Source: Bifiguratus adelaidae (lineage: Eukaryota; Mucoromycota; Endogonomycetes; Endogonales). Taken from it: DNA of 51,068 nt. The position numbers and the translations under genes were made by a program. Below, piece by piece: positions 1 to 11,988 of this stretch (its first letter is position 1; the number at the start of each line of letters is the position of its first letter). The notes beneath the pieces were generated by a model. It was not told the origin of the DNA, searched no databases, and was given only the letters and a program-made list of their open reading frames with translations. The stretch spans positions 1-51,068 of the forward strand of contig MVBO01000104.1 in assembly GCA_002261195.1 (NCBI GenBank). Reading direction: 5' to 3'.

Positions 1-139
1 GCGGCCCGTCAGGCAGGCTTGAGGTATACCGATGTACCGTAGACTTTGAGATACCGGTTTCGGATGCGAACTTGCGGACAGAATAGCCTTTATGGTGCAG
101 CATTTTGATGTTGTTTGCCTTGGCGTTGCTGAGACCCAT
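1..139 (-). CDS. Transposase-like helix-turn-helix protein, N-terminal fragment (runs off left edge)
   Basis: On the minus strand an ATG at 139 opens a frame without stops to the window edge (about 46 residues). It reads as a homeodomain-like HTH: a first helix around NNIKMLHHKG, a second around VRKFASETG, and a recognition helix GISKSTVHRY. The spacing and the STVHR-type recognition helix are typical of the N-terminal DNA-binding domain of Tc1/mariner (IS630-like) transposases, which cut and paste into TA dinucleotides. The catalytic DDE domain would lie outside the window, so the family is inferred from the HTH alone. No terminal inverted repeat was found to its right. A cellular HTH regulator remains possible. 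Confidence 0.5.
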   Translation of the reverse strand, partial: MGLSNAKANNIKMLHHKGYSVRKFASETGISKSTVHRYTSSLPDGP

Positions 140-509
140 TGTTTGAACAAAGCTGGCTGCAGGAACGACAGTTGGGGGGCTTCTGGGGATTTTGAAGCTT
201 ATATATCGCGCGTACCTCTAGATGTTACACTAGGAACGCCATTGGCCAATGGTATGTGTACAAGGAGTTCTTGCCTTCCCAAATTTATCCGACGCGCAGG
301 GACAAACCTGTCCTAAGGAATTTATGGCCATCTAGCATTGGTTGTAACGGCACCAGAAGGGCTAAGAAGCTGAAACTCGGGCAGATAATAGCCAAAGGAC
401 ACATCTATGTCTAGTAGAAGTTTGAAATCCACACTTACTTCGGGTGCTACGCAATTACGCGTCAAAGTCAAAAATAGGCAATTCTTGGGACGGTTTTGAC
501 TGCCACTGT
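140..509. other. Unassigned flank of the HTH fragment
   Basis: This is upstream sequence of the minus-strand HTH reading frame. A short open frame on the plus strand (92-316) overlaps it antisense and has no family features. No inverted repeat, RNA gene or conserved protein was recognised. The TACAGTA/TACTGTA heptamers of the next region are absent here. Confidence 0.4.
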
Positions 510-3140
510 ACAGTATCTGCTAGCGATCTCGAGTTTCGTCACACTAAGCAACAGTGGTGGACAATATTGCACTACTGTACATATATCATTAACACAGATA
601 CAGTAAGTAATCCTGAGTAGCATAAAGTGAAATCCAAGTTGCACCAAGTTCCTTGGGTGGCATTTCTGCCCATCGTAATACCATATTCTATTAATACAGT
701 AATGCAATTTTGAGCAATGGGACACCCTACTCTCAGATGACTTCGGAGGGTGATTACAGTGCTGTACTTCGTAAAGCATAATCAACCAGCACAGAATGCT
801 TTCATTCGCAGTACAGTACAGCATCTTACCTCATCATTGCGACTACAGGTACATTACTTATAGTAAAATGCAGGTGCTCGTTCTTCTATAATTCACCTTC
901 ACTGTGCTTCAAGGCTCATTTGCGTTACAGTAACCTACTGCATACTGTAGTATACTGTACGGTACAGTAAGTGCTGTACAATACAGTGTGTCGAATCTAA
1001 ATGAAATGATGGAGTTTCTGAAAGGTGTAATTGAGTTACAGTAGTTTCTTGACACTAGCAGCTCGCAGATGACCCGGAAATGTTTACCCTAGCGATTGCA
1101 GGTACAGTACGAGTATTATAGTGCAGTCGGGCTCACAGTATACGTTTTCTACTTTTGAGCTCACTTTAACTTTGTAGACTCATGGGTACATGCATCTGGC
1201 CAATGGAATACTGTACAATCCCAACAAAGCGTAGCTTTCCATATTGAATATTGCATACTGGTACAGTACCGTATGTTCGGATCAGTGTTTGAATCTCAAT
1301 GGACGCTAACTTATACTCTCTAAGGCTACTGTAATAGCTGCGGTAGCATAGGCACTTACTGTACATATCGCACAGCAGCTGGTCGAGATTTGCATTTGGA
1401 ACGCTGTACAGTATGAGGCTTGATCTCAGCTGAAATTCGACATTACAGTAGCTGAGATGCGCTTGCTGAGACTGAGATGAGTTTAGATTTTCTTGCTAAA
1501 ATTGAGATCGACTGATATCGCATACTGTAAGTAAACAAGAAGGTTCCTTTACAGTAAATACTGTAACTGAATTTTTTCGAATCTACAGTAAGACTAATGA
1601 TCTACGTGTCCGCCATGCAAATTTACCAGAGTGCTACACTTAGTACTGTATACTGTAACAGAGAGACCAAACGAATTGAATAAGCATCGAGGTGTTACTG
1701 TACAGTATCTGAACTTGGGGTATGAAGCGATGCCTACTTCACCTGAGAACTCCGGAGTTACAGTAGAGGCTGCTGATCCCTACAACAAAGTCTCTGTGTC
1801 CAGAGCTGCCCACAATATCTAGCCAATGAACAAGCAGAATGCAGGTGTCCAAATACAGTACAGTAAGTGGGTCAAGATGTCCAAGCGTGCAGTCCGACTA
1901 GTCCTGTATTAATGTAACGCCCTAGAGCATTGGTCATACTATACTACACAGCTGTACAGCAATTCACAGTACTGTACTGTACGCTACTGTACAGTATACT
2001 GTACTCTGAAGAACCGCAGGAGTGTACTGTACAGTATGAGCTGGAGTAACCGAAATCAACACTGGACTGCAATATGGAAGGTTGGGCTCGAGTAGCGTGC
2101 AAACCAAAACACACGGTACTGTATCACATCTACAGTATTTCCCCAACAGTATGACGACTACCACGCAGAACACATTACAGTACTGTACAGTGCCCGAACC
2201 GCAAGTCCGTTTGTTGTAGTACTGTACGGTAATACTGCACTGTATCTTTGCGGCTTCAAGAACATCCACACTAGCAGTGTCGTCGAATATTGCGTTGTGT
2301 TATACAGTACAATAGATGGAGAGACATTGACTTAAAGTACTGTAAATCCATAGCTCCCGCGAAATCAGACCGGAGGAAACCAAAATAACATTGAGGAATG
2401 GGGATGCATGCTGTACTGTAGTACAGTAAGTACAGTAAGTGCGCATGCAAATATGTCTGAAATACAAGGCGTAGCATCACAATTGCAGTGGTTTTTTTGG
2501 TTGCGATCCAACCTGCAACTACTGTACAGTACTGTATCACCGATCCTTATGGGAGTCACTTGTATACACTATGCTCTTACAGTACTGTACTTTAGTATAT
2601 TTACCCTTTATAGTCAAGGAAAATCACTACAGTATACCGAAAGATGATATACTGTATTGCGCTTCTAGAAGACAGTAGATGAGACTACGTGACTTGTGAC
2701 AACAGTATACTGTACTGTAAGCCATACAGGATATCCATGATACAGGCACAATCTCTCAATTAGGGCAATTGGGAGCGTGTGGAGCGTAGCACCCGCAGCG
2801 AGCGCAATACTGTAGCTCTAATACTGTACGTTGTAGTATACAGTAGCTTACAGTATTTACTGTACAGTATTACTGAGATCTAAAGTTCATGTACAATGCA
2901 GTATACAGTATTCTGTACAGTAAGTTCCTTGTAAACGTTTGCATCTTGTTGCCAACTTTAAAGTAACACTACTACTCTTCAGATGCAAACCCTAAGAGTC
3001 ACGAAGCCTTGTCATACAGTAGATGAGCCTCCATTGGTCGCTGTTGCGTAATAGAATGTGCAATTGAACGGTTACCAAGGCTAAAGTGCCCTCTATGCAA
3101 TATGAACAACACTACATGACATACTGTAAGCTGTACAGTA
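510..3140. repeat. Dense field of TACAGTA / TACTGTA heptamers
   Basis: By eye I count roughly 65 copies of TACAGTA or its complement TACTGTA in about 2.6 kb, in about equal orientation. Two specific heptamers would be expected by chance about 0.3 times in this length. Spacing is irregular and the sequence between copies is unique, so this is not a tandem array. Some copies share their TA with the next: TACTGTACAGTA (perfect palindrome) at 1696-1707, 1985-1996, 2025-2036, 2520-2531 and 2858-2869; TACAGTACAGTA at 1854-1865; TACTGTACTGTA at 1970-1981. The heptamers equal the canonical excision footprint of Sleeping Beauty-type Tc1/mariner elements. Open frames here are short, on both strands, and show no family. 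Only the motif field is certain; its origin is inference. Confidence 0.9.
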
Positions 3141-4850
3141 GATTGAGTGCAATATGACGGCACGAATGATACATGTTAGGGAGGATATCATTGAATAGAA
3201 CATAGTAGACGTCGGAGTGTTGTACAGAGAGATAACGATGGCAAAAAACCACATCTATAACATCAATCACGACATAGGCAGATGCATTATGATATCTAAT
3301 ACTTAACCAAAGTAGCCTGACACAGCACAAATAACAAGACATATCGCGACATTCTTTTAAGCACCTACAGGCCCTATACAAAAAATTATGGGCAATGTCA
3401 TCATGGGCATCTACGTTAGCTTTGCGACTAAGCCAGGACAGGAAGAGCTGACAGGTGTCGGGAAGCAGGGCTAGCAGAACCAGAAGACTAGGATAGAGAC
3501 CCAAGAGCGGGTTAGAATGGGTAGCTTTGTTAATGAAAGGGAATACACGTTCTATTGTTCATATACATGTGCAAACAGAAAATAGTTAGGAAATTCGCTG
3601 AGAGATGATTGGTATGCAAAAGAGACCGGAGGGCGTGCTGATATTGAATTGATCTTGGGGTTTGAGAGGTAAGCCGAACAATTGAGACATGAACTCATGC
3701 AAGTCGAAATGAGTAGTGAGCAACTTGAACGGCGAAGACCCAAAGCAAAGGTGTATCATTGAGCTCTTACTGCAGGTTATATTGATACATCGCTGGGTTA
3801 TAAAACCGCGTGGTCGTCGAGAGCGAAGCATGCAAACGCTGCAAGCAGAATAATGCACACCAAATTTGGCAATCAGAAGTATCGGCTTGTAGAGGCGATG
3901 ACCTACAGTGAGCACTACGTGCTTGCAATATTTACGAAAGCTTCTTGTCATATCTAGCTATGAACGCGGACTAGCTGCTGCGTATGACCTGAACTGCTCA
4001 CACGCAAGGTCCGATTAGCAAACTTCCGTTGCGACGTCGATCACGGCACGAAAAGCAGTGTGTACATCATATTCTTCAGCTGTAATTACATGTGCCATTA
4101 CATTGACACGATGAAGACTGGTGTAGGCGACTATTCTGACAGTCGTGTAAGAAGATGTCAGCTTGGCGTCTGACCTGACGGTTTATGAATTCAATCGATG
4201 GAAAATGCCTTCCTCCTTCGACTTGATCCTCACTTACACTGAATTAAGGTTATATTGGCAGATAAAGGTGGACGTTACTCTCAAATTGTTCCCTTTCTTA
4301 CCTACGGCCATTCACCAGTGAAACGAATGTTGAATACCTGAAATCCAAGGAACCACCTCGTACCTTGTTTCTCTCATCCAGTCTATAAAAGCTGATTAGA
4401 TTCGTTGTCATGTTCATCGTGAAGAGCGTTGCAGTCAGCGACGACGCAACCTGCAGAGCATTGATATCCTCAGCATATGTAGCGCCGTTGCAAAGATACG
4501 GACACAATCTTGTCCGCTAAGTGCTCGTAGTACTACAGAATTTTCGTACTTGCTGCTGTATAGAATCGCTCAGATGAGGGTTCTCTAGTACTCCGATTTG
4601 GCAGCTTTGCTTTCTCCATCATATGACGAAGCCATTGTCCCTTCAGACAACTGAAGCTCATGCCATATCCAAGGGTTTGATGCGTTCCACCTGAAAAACC
4701 AGTATGTTGCCTGTTTTGGTTAGGGACGCGCAAACGGCGGACGGTTAAAAGTTAGTGGTTAGGAGCTTTGACCATTTAAGGTATCTCGATCCTGCGTGGC
4801 CCATCCCCTGGATTATAAGAAGTGCAGCCAACTCTCTAATTTTGACAGCT
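3141..4850. other. Gene-poor stretch upstream of xanthine dehydrogenase
   Basis: This 1.7 kb stretch lacks the heptamers of the region to its left. It has several minus-strand open frames of 60-130 codons (for example 3112-3504, 3586-3951, 4298-4507 and 4533-4733). None shows a domain, a convincing exon chain or composition like the genes to the right. A decayed gene cannot be excluded. The last few hundred bases presumably hold the promoter of the xanthine dehydrogenase gene. No tRNA or structured RNA was recognised. Confidence 0.4.
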
Positions 4851-7800
4851 ATGCCTCCTAACATTGGATATCACGGAGAAGCTGACGGGCGTGTTCCCGG
4901 GATCGTCACTGACGACAGCATACTATTCTTTTTAAATGGCCAGAAGGTCACTTTGAGCAATCCAGACCCCGAGACAACTGTATTGCAATATTTGCGTGCA
5001 CAAGGTCTTACAGGAACTAAGCTTGGTTGCGGCCAAGGTGGCTGCGGAGCATGCACCATTGTCGTCGCGGAAATACAAGATGCGGACGGCAGAGCGGAGC
5101 CGAGGTATGAATTTGAGACTCATTTAGACTGTTCTAACTTTTTCTCGAACGCAGGTACTCGCCGCAGCTAGCTTGTCTGACACCGTTGTCATACATGCAC
5201 AGCAAGCACATCATCACAATTGAAGGAGTGGGCACGGCCGATAGTCCGCATCCAATTCAAGAACGTATAGCCTTGTTGCATGGCTCTCAATGTGGATTTT
5301 GTACACCTGGGATGGTCATGAGCTTGTACGCGGCAATGAGAGAGTCACACAGAAAGCAGAGCGAACTCAGCGAGGAAGAGATCGAGCGAACGTTTGATGG
5401 TAATCTGTGTCGCTGCACCGGATATAGGCCGATTCTCGACGCTGGTAAGCCAAACTTCAACCATATTGGAGGATACTGAACAAAATGTTATTCTTACTGC
5501 AGCGAAAAGTGTAAGTCACCACATCTGATCTCCTCGTATTTTCTTCTTACTGCCTAGAATTGACCATGCTTCACTTAGATAAACAAGGAAAGGACAATGG
5601 CTGGTGCTATTGGATGCGGCGAGGAGAATTGCTGTCAATTGACCAGCTCAGAGCCTGTTCCTTCTGATTGTCTGGTTGACTTGACATTTCCAAAGGTAAT
5701 CGACAGCTCCCTCGTGCCAATGCTTACATGACTGCAATACCCCAGGTCGAGTTCAAACATTACGATCAGACTCAGGATTTGATATTTCCGCCTTATCTTG
5801 CAAACCACAAGGAGTTACAGCGAAACTGTTTGCATCTGGTTTCGAAACGTCACACCGGTGCCACATTCGAATGGTTTAGTCCAAGTGACATGGAAGGATT
5901 AAGCAAGATTAAGGCCCAACGTCCAAATGCCCGGATGATTGCTGGAAACACCGCCGCTGGTCTTAATGCGTTCCTAGAAAGCAAAGATAACCGACGTTTT
6001 TCAAGGTCCGAATCTGAATCAGTGATTTGGATAGGTCGTATCAAAGATATGCAGCAGCAGGAACTCGGGAGCCATTCAAAGGGTGGAGAAGGAGTCTGGG
6101 TTGGAGCAGGATGTAATATGGAGCAATTCAAACAATGTCTCCAGGCTGGATCCGAAAAGGTACGTGTCCCAACCAATCCAATATTTCACGAATGATGTAT
6201 TCATTTTGGTTACCGCTAGTACAGACAACCATCAATTTATAAAGCGTTTTTGAAAAGCCTTGATACTTATGCCAGTGCCCAAATCAGAAGCATGGCAACT
6301 GTTGGGGGTACCGTAATCCTAGGAGCAAATTTTTCGGTATGTTTGCCGTGATTATTACGCTATCTTGTCTAAGTCACTCCGTTCGTTGCCTCACCAGGAT
6401 CTAAATCCGCTCTTTATTATTTCCAATTCAAGGGCACGTATCTATTCGCTCAAATCTCAACGATTTCGAGACTTGCTGGTCTCCGACTTGTTTCCAACAA
6501 CAAGGGAGAGCAATCCTGGACGACCTCTAAGCGGGGATCGACGGCAGCCTTTAAATAATTTCGACCCAAACGATGACGTATTGCACGCCATTTTCATACC
6601 GCAGAAGTGTTGCGCATCGAAAGACACCAAAGAGTATGTCCAATTTTATCGTCAATCGAAAAGACATTACGCCTCGCTTTCAAGTGTGAACTTAGCCGTG
6701 CGCGTAAATCTCTCTTCAGAGAAAAAAATCAGCGATATGGCTGTCGCGTTTGGAGGTGAAGAAGTGTTGCAAGGACCCACGCAATCTCGCTCTTTTGAGT
6801 TTAGTCAAGACTTGTGCAGAGAGATATGGAGCGATCAAACTACTTTACAGGCGCTCATTGTGAAAATTGAAAAGATCATGCAGAAAGTTACCGTGGGTGC
6901 CGCGAATGAAGACGACGACCAGGCGTATCGACGAAGGAAACGATTTGTTTCAAGCGTCATGGCCGGATTCATGATGCGTTTGTGGTCCACCATAAGGAAT
7001 GATCTGGGTGATCAGTCAAACAAGGAGAAGTCGATGTCGCCTGCTGAAGAAATCCATCCGGGAACAAACAAGACAACTCACGATGTTTTGCAATTTAGGT
7101 GAGTTCCCGTCTCAAAGATCCCCAGTCCCTAATTGGAAATTGTAATTGGCAATCGTAGCAAAGAGCACGAGATCCTCGGAAAACCTTTGCCACACACAAC
7201 AGCCTTGAGTCAATCAACCGGAGAAGCAATCTATGTGAACGATATGCCCAAGGCTGATCGTGAAGCTTACGGATATATGGTGGTTTCGGAGAGACCACAC
7301 GCTTTCATCACTAGTATCGATGCTTCAGCTGCATTGTCCATACCCGGCGTTCTTACCTTCATCACTGGTGACGATATTCCAAATTCAAAGCGCATGTTTG
7401 AACCCAGGATGAAGCTGGATGAAGAATATTTTCCCCGCGAAGTCGTCTCTGTTGGTATGAATGTTATCTCGGGCTCCCACAAATCTCCTTACAGACATAT
7501 TGCAGGCACAAGTATTGGTATGATTGTGGCAGAATCCGCAGAGCTTGCACAGGAAGCTTCTCGACTCGTTAAAGTCACCTATCAAGATTTACCGGCTGTG
7601 CTTACACTTGATGTAAGTAAATCCATGGAGAGATGATTGCTGATAAGATACAGGATGCTATTGCTCAAGGCTCCTTTTGGAGCGAGGAGATGGTTGTCGA
7701 ACAAGGGGACTTTGAGGGTCAAATGAAGGCAGCAGACGTAGTATTCGATGGTATATTATGCGCTCTATATAGCGACAGCATTTGCTAAACCATGCCGTTG

Positions 7801-10183
7801 GGAATCTAGGTGGATGCCTTTTGCCAGGACAGGAGCATTTCTATATGGAAACGTATTCTGCAAGAGCTGTCCCTAGGTTGGAGGACAATGAATACGATAT
7901 TTACGCAGCGTGTCAGAATCCCAAAGGATTACAGGATGAAATTGCAAAAGCTCTCGGTGAGTAAGAAGCTGGAAGGGGATATCTCGGAAGCTAACAATCG
8001 TTGTCGCCAGGGATTGGAAGACATCGAGTTCGTGCGCATATCAAACGGCTTGGAGGAGTGAGTACGGCAACGCTGCAAATTGAATTGTTCCTCAATCATC
8101 GTATACTGCAGGGCTTCGGTGGAAAGGAAAATAGAGTCATTCCACTTGCCGTTAGCTGCGCTGTCGCAGCCAAAAAACTTCGTCGTCCCGTGAGAATCAT
8201 GTTTCAAAGGAACCTAGATATGCAAAACACTGGCAATAGGCATCCATACAAGGTCAAATGGCAAGTTGCGGCAATGCGTGATGGAACAGTCAAAGCAATG
8301 AAAATCGAGGTAGGTTGCGCTCGCAAGCCGTCAGCTTGCAAATAGTCATCAATCATAACAGATGTATGCAAATGGTGGCTGCAATTCAGACGTTAGTTCG
8401 CTGGTCCTCGCGGTTACCATGGGCAATTGCGAAGGGGTCTATCGAGTCCCGTCGTACCACGTTTCGGGCCGAGTCTGTAAAACTAACACACCCTCCAATG
8501 GAGCAATGAGAGGATTTGGTGGCCCACAGGCCTGCATGATTGCTGAGAGCTGGATACGACAACTTGCTGGAGCCGTTGGACGGCCTCTCTGGGAAGTTCA
8601 AGCCAGGAACTTCTACAAGGATGGTGAAGTGACGTTCAATGGCCTTCAATTGGTCGATTTCTACGCCCCACAGTGCTTTGAACAAGTAAAGAAGGACAGC
8701 GATTTTGAACGCAGGTTCCAGGAAGTAGAGGAATTCAACAAGCGCAACAAGTATCGCAAGAGAGGCATTACCATATTACCATCGAAATTCATCCTTGGCA
8801 TGGGTGGAGTCATTCCTCAAAACCAAGCTTCTGGAATTGTGCACATCTACACCGACGGAACTGTGCTACTCTATCACGGTGGCACGGAAATGGGGTAAGT
8901 GAACATCTATTGTACCTTCAATGAAGCATCTATTAAAGCGGCTCCATGTGTTACAGACAAGGACTGAATACAAAGGTGATCCAGGTCGCCGCGGAAACGC
9001 TTGGAATAAGTACGGACAAGATTTTTGTGACCGAAACCACAACCGACGCAGTTCCGAACCCCACAATTTCTGGAGGTGATTTGTTACATTGGATTGTCGT
9101 TCCGTTGCTCACTTTTCGTGCAGGCTCCATGGGTAGTGATTTGAATTGCGGCTCAATCTTGATAGCTTGTCGAAAGTTGGCCAAACGTCTAGCACCTTTG
9201 CAAAAGTCTAACCCGAACGCAAGCTGGGAAGAGGCACGCTTCATAGACGAGTGTACCGTCCGAGACATTAACGAATTCCTAGATTATCTCGAAAGCTTAC
9301 GAAGGAAGAATTAACCTCACCTCAAATGGTCAGCACAAGTCTCCGCTGAATAAAGCAGGCACTAAGGCATTTCAATATCAATCCTGTGGTGCGGCTGTGA
9401 CCGAAGTCGAAGTCGATGTCTTGACCGGCGACTGGAACATTCTCCGAACTGGTAAGTGTAATTTTCGTTGCATGTACTAGAAAGCCTTTTGATGATCAAT
9501 CTATAGACGTGGTTATGGAGCTTGGTAAAAGCTTGAATCCAGCACTGGATGTGGGACAGGTACATTGTTACATGATTTAAAAGGATGATCCAACTAACCA
9601 CAATACAACGTTTTTAGATTGAAGGCGCCTTCATGATGGGAGCAGGTGAATTCTCACGTAATGCATATTGGTTGAACATGGCGTCTCACCTTTGGCAGGA
9701 TATACCACCATGGAGGAAGTCACATATTCGCGCAATAACGGCAGTCACTTGGCATTGGGTCCAAACAAGTATAAGATCTTCATCGCCAAGTAGGTCATTT
9801 TGCTTCGGTTGCAGTCTTCGCTTAAGATACTCACGTCTACCATCCAAGAGACATTCCCAAGACTTTTAATATCGCTTTCTTGAGGGGTGTGACTTATGAC
9901 AATCAAGCAACTGTAAATAGAAGTAAAGGTGTCGGTGAACCGCCATTGTTACTGGTAAGTGATGCCAAGAGGGACATGTATATTCATTCTTCCATTAGGG
10001 CGGGTCTGTTTACTTTGCTTTGAGACATGCGATTGAATCAGCCAGGTAGAAAGAATGATTCCGTATTGAAAACCTCTTTAAGCATTACTTAGACGCGACG
10101 CTGGGATCAAGGAACAATTGCCTTTCAATTTTCCGGCCACCACACAATTTATCAAGCTGGCATGCATAGGCGATCCAAATTAA
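4851..10183 (+). CDS. Xanthine dehydrogenase (molybdo-flavoprotein), intron-rich
   Basis: Oxidises hypoxanthine to xanthine to urate in purine catabolism, using two 2Fe-2S clusters, FAD and molybdopterin. The ATG at 4851 begins [13 protein letters not shown]. Cluster I ligands lie in [12 protein letters not shown], cluster II in CGFCTPG and [10 protein letters not shown]. The FAD domain follows ([22 protein letters not shown]), then the molybdenum domain with [17 protein letters not shown] and the active-site Glu in GVGEPPL. More than fifteen exons can be joined in frame by eye with introns of about 50-70 nt, including an 8-nt micro-exon at 5503-5510 and a GC-AG intron at 9234-9282. All three cofactor regions are complete, so the gene looks functional at roughly 1300 residues. 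A GTG at 4755 extends the frame, but no ATG supports that. The central FAD part is rather diverged. Confidence 0.93.
9234..9282 (+). other. Candidate GC-AG intron in xanthine dehydrogenase
   Basis: Joining the exon ending in WEE (last base 9233) to the exon starting at 9283 restores [15 protein letters not shown], which aligns with the family pattern WEE-xxxxAYxDRVxL. Reading through would put a stop at 9312-9314. The donor is AG|GCACGC and the acceptor CCTAG, giving a 49-nt intron like its neighbours. None of the GT donors I tried nearby kept the frame. Confidence 0.6.
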
Positions 10184-10339
10184 AGGACACCAATTTGCCT
10201 TTAACTGAACGAACAAGAGCAATGGAATGAATGCAGACGATCTACGTGAAAACATTCTCTTAGTCTATGACGTGAAGTAACAAACGACAAAATGAAGTGA
10301 CCTATACATTTGCTCAACGTTGAATCAATACTCTTACAT

Positions 10340-11988
10340 TCACACCTTTGCAAAGAATCGTGGTTCCAGAAACACCCTTGTGAGCGCCATTAGCATGACA
10401 CCTGCAATACCGACGCATCCCCCAAATATTTTCGCTCGATCATATCCTCCATGCGCATCCACCAGAGCTCCGCCAATCGGACTGCCAAAGAGACCACCTA
10501 GAGCACACAATATGAGAGCCACTGAAAAATAATAGCCAATTTTGGTTGGATGAGGGCATAACTGTCCGACAGCAGCTGAGCCCAATGAAATGCAAGATCC
10601 AGAGGCAAAACCAAAAGCCACGGCGAATAAAGTAATTTCCCACACATTCGACGATGTGATCCATAGAAAATTCAACAACGCGGACATGGCAGCTGCAAGG
10701 AACAGGACATTGAGTCTATACGTATTCGTCAGTATCGGAATGGCAAGTCAGTATTTCTCCACCTACCTTCCAAACTTGTCCGCAATTAGACCAGGTATGA
10801 TGCGACCAAAGGCAGAAGACGCATTAATAATGGTAATGAGATAGAAGGCGTATGACACCGAGATACCCTTGTTGATTGCATCGACGGTAATGAAAAAGAA
10901 TGGAATGTAAAGCTACCGAGAGTAACAATTAGAGGACGATCCAATTTGTTCGGTTCTACTTACCCCGAGAAAGCACAAAAATAAGGCTGCAATGTACGTT
11001 AGGAAAACTCGATTTCGAAATAGGTCCCGGTCGTAAAAGTAAATCTTGTCACGTCGCGGAAGGCGTCCTTTCACCAGTATACAGCAGACAATAAGGAGAC
11101 CCAAGTCTATGAAGCCGACTATTCGGACAGTCCAACCAAAGCCAAAGGTTGAGCCGTTGAGCATTGCGTTCAAAGCAATTGGCCATACCACACCACCCAG
11201 AGAAGATCCGGCGGCGACAATTCCGGTGGCAATACCACGCTTTTCTCTAAACCAGTGGTTTGTAGCCACCATTCCTGTTCCGAAAAGCGCTCCACCGGCA
11301 AATCCTTGGATCAAACCCTGTGTTAGGAAAAGCTGAAGGATACATGCATCAGTATGCTGATCGAGATACAGCTAGATACGTACCTGATAATATTCTGTTG
11401 ATATGGAAGACAGCATGATGCCGATAATGTATGCTAAACTAGACCACATCATGAGATGCTAAACCATCCGTCAGCACGTATGCTCGGTTGGTACAACATT
11501 GAAAATGCTTACTCTAGCACCATGTCGATCAAATACTGGACCTGCCAGCCCGGCTCCAGCAAACATTCCAAAGAGTTGAAATGATCCAATCCAAGCGATG
11601 GTCGAAGGATCTATGAATGCAAATTAATATGATGCAACTCATTAAGCGTATCGACTTACCATATTGTGTCAGTAACTTTTCTTCGTAATATGTCTGAAAT
11701 ACACCCCAAGCGTTTGTCAATCCTAGCGTGATGCTAACCGTTGAGCAGCCAATCCATCACTAGGTTATCCGTCTTACCAAAACCGCAAAACATGGAAACT
11801 GAAGCGGCCAAGCAACACAGCCAAGCGTCCAATCCACCTTCTGGGAATGTGAGGGGTTCTGTTACAGGCAAAGCATCCTTCTCAGCGGCATGCACGGATG
11901 GTGTGCCCTCTGCGCCAACAGTCGATGCATCAGCGAGCGAATTTTGGTCAGAAGTTGCAATTTCTGTCGGATGTTCGCGAGACTCCAT
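10340..11988 (-). CDS. Monocarboxylate-transporter-like MFS permease
   Basis: A multi-exon minus-strand gene for a 12-TM major facilitator of the fungal MCT (SLC16-like) family. The hydrophilic N-terminus starts at MESREHPTEIATS (ATG at 11988). It is followed by FPEGGLDAWLCCLAAS and LTNAWGVFQTYYEEKLLTQY, the typical TM1 and loop of this family. Later come WFREKRGIATGIVAAGSS (loop before TM4), a GRIIPGLIADKFG motif after TM7, and a last helix pair with FGSPIGGALVDAHGG. Exons join at short GT-AG introns; one has donor GGTTTTG|GTAAGA. An upstream in-frame ATG at 12042 would add 18 residues. The substrate is not evident. It is convergent with xanthine dehydrogenase, with 156 bp between the stops, so a purine- or carboxylate-related role is only a guess. 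Confidence 0.85.

Noticed and set aside
510-3140. CRISPR-like or tandem repeat array
   Set aside because: Repeat units are only 7 bp, spacing is irregular and orientation is mixed. This is also eukaryotic DNA.
3112-3504. 130-codon minus-strand frame as a gene
   Set aside because: Cys- and Tyr-rich sequence without any family pattern, partly inside the heptamer field.
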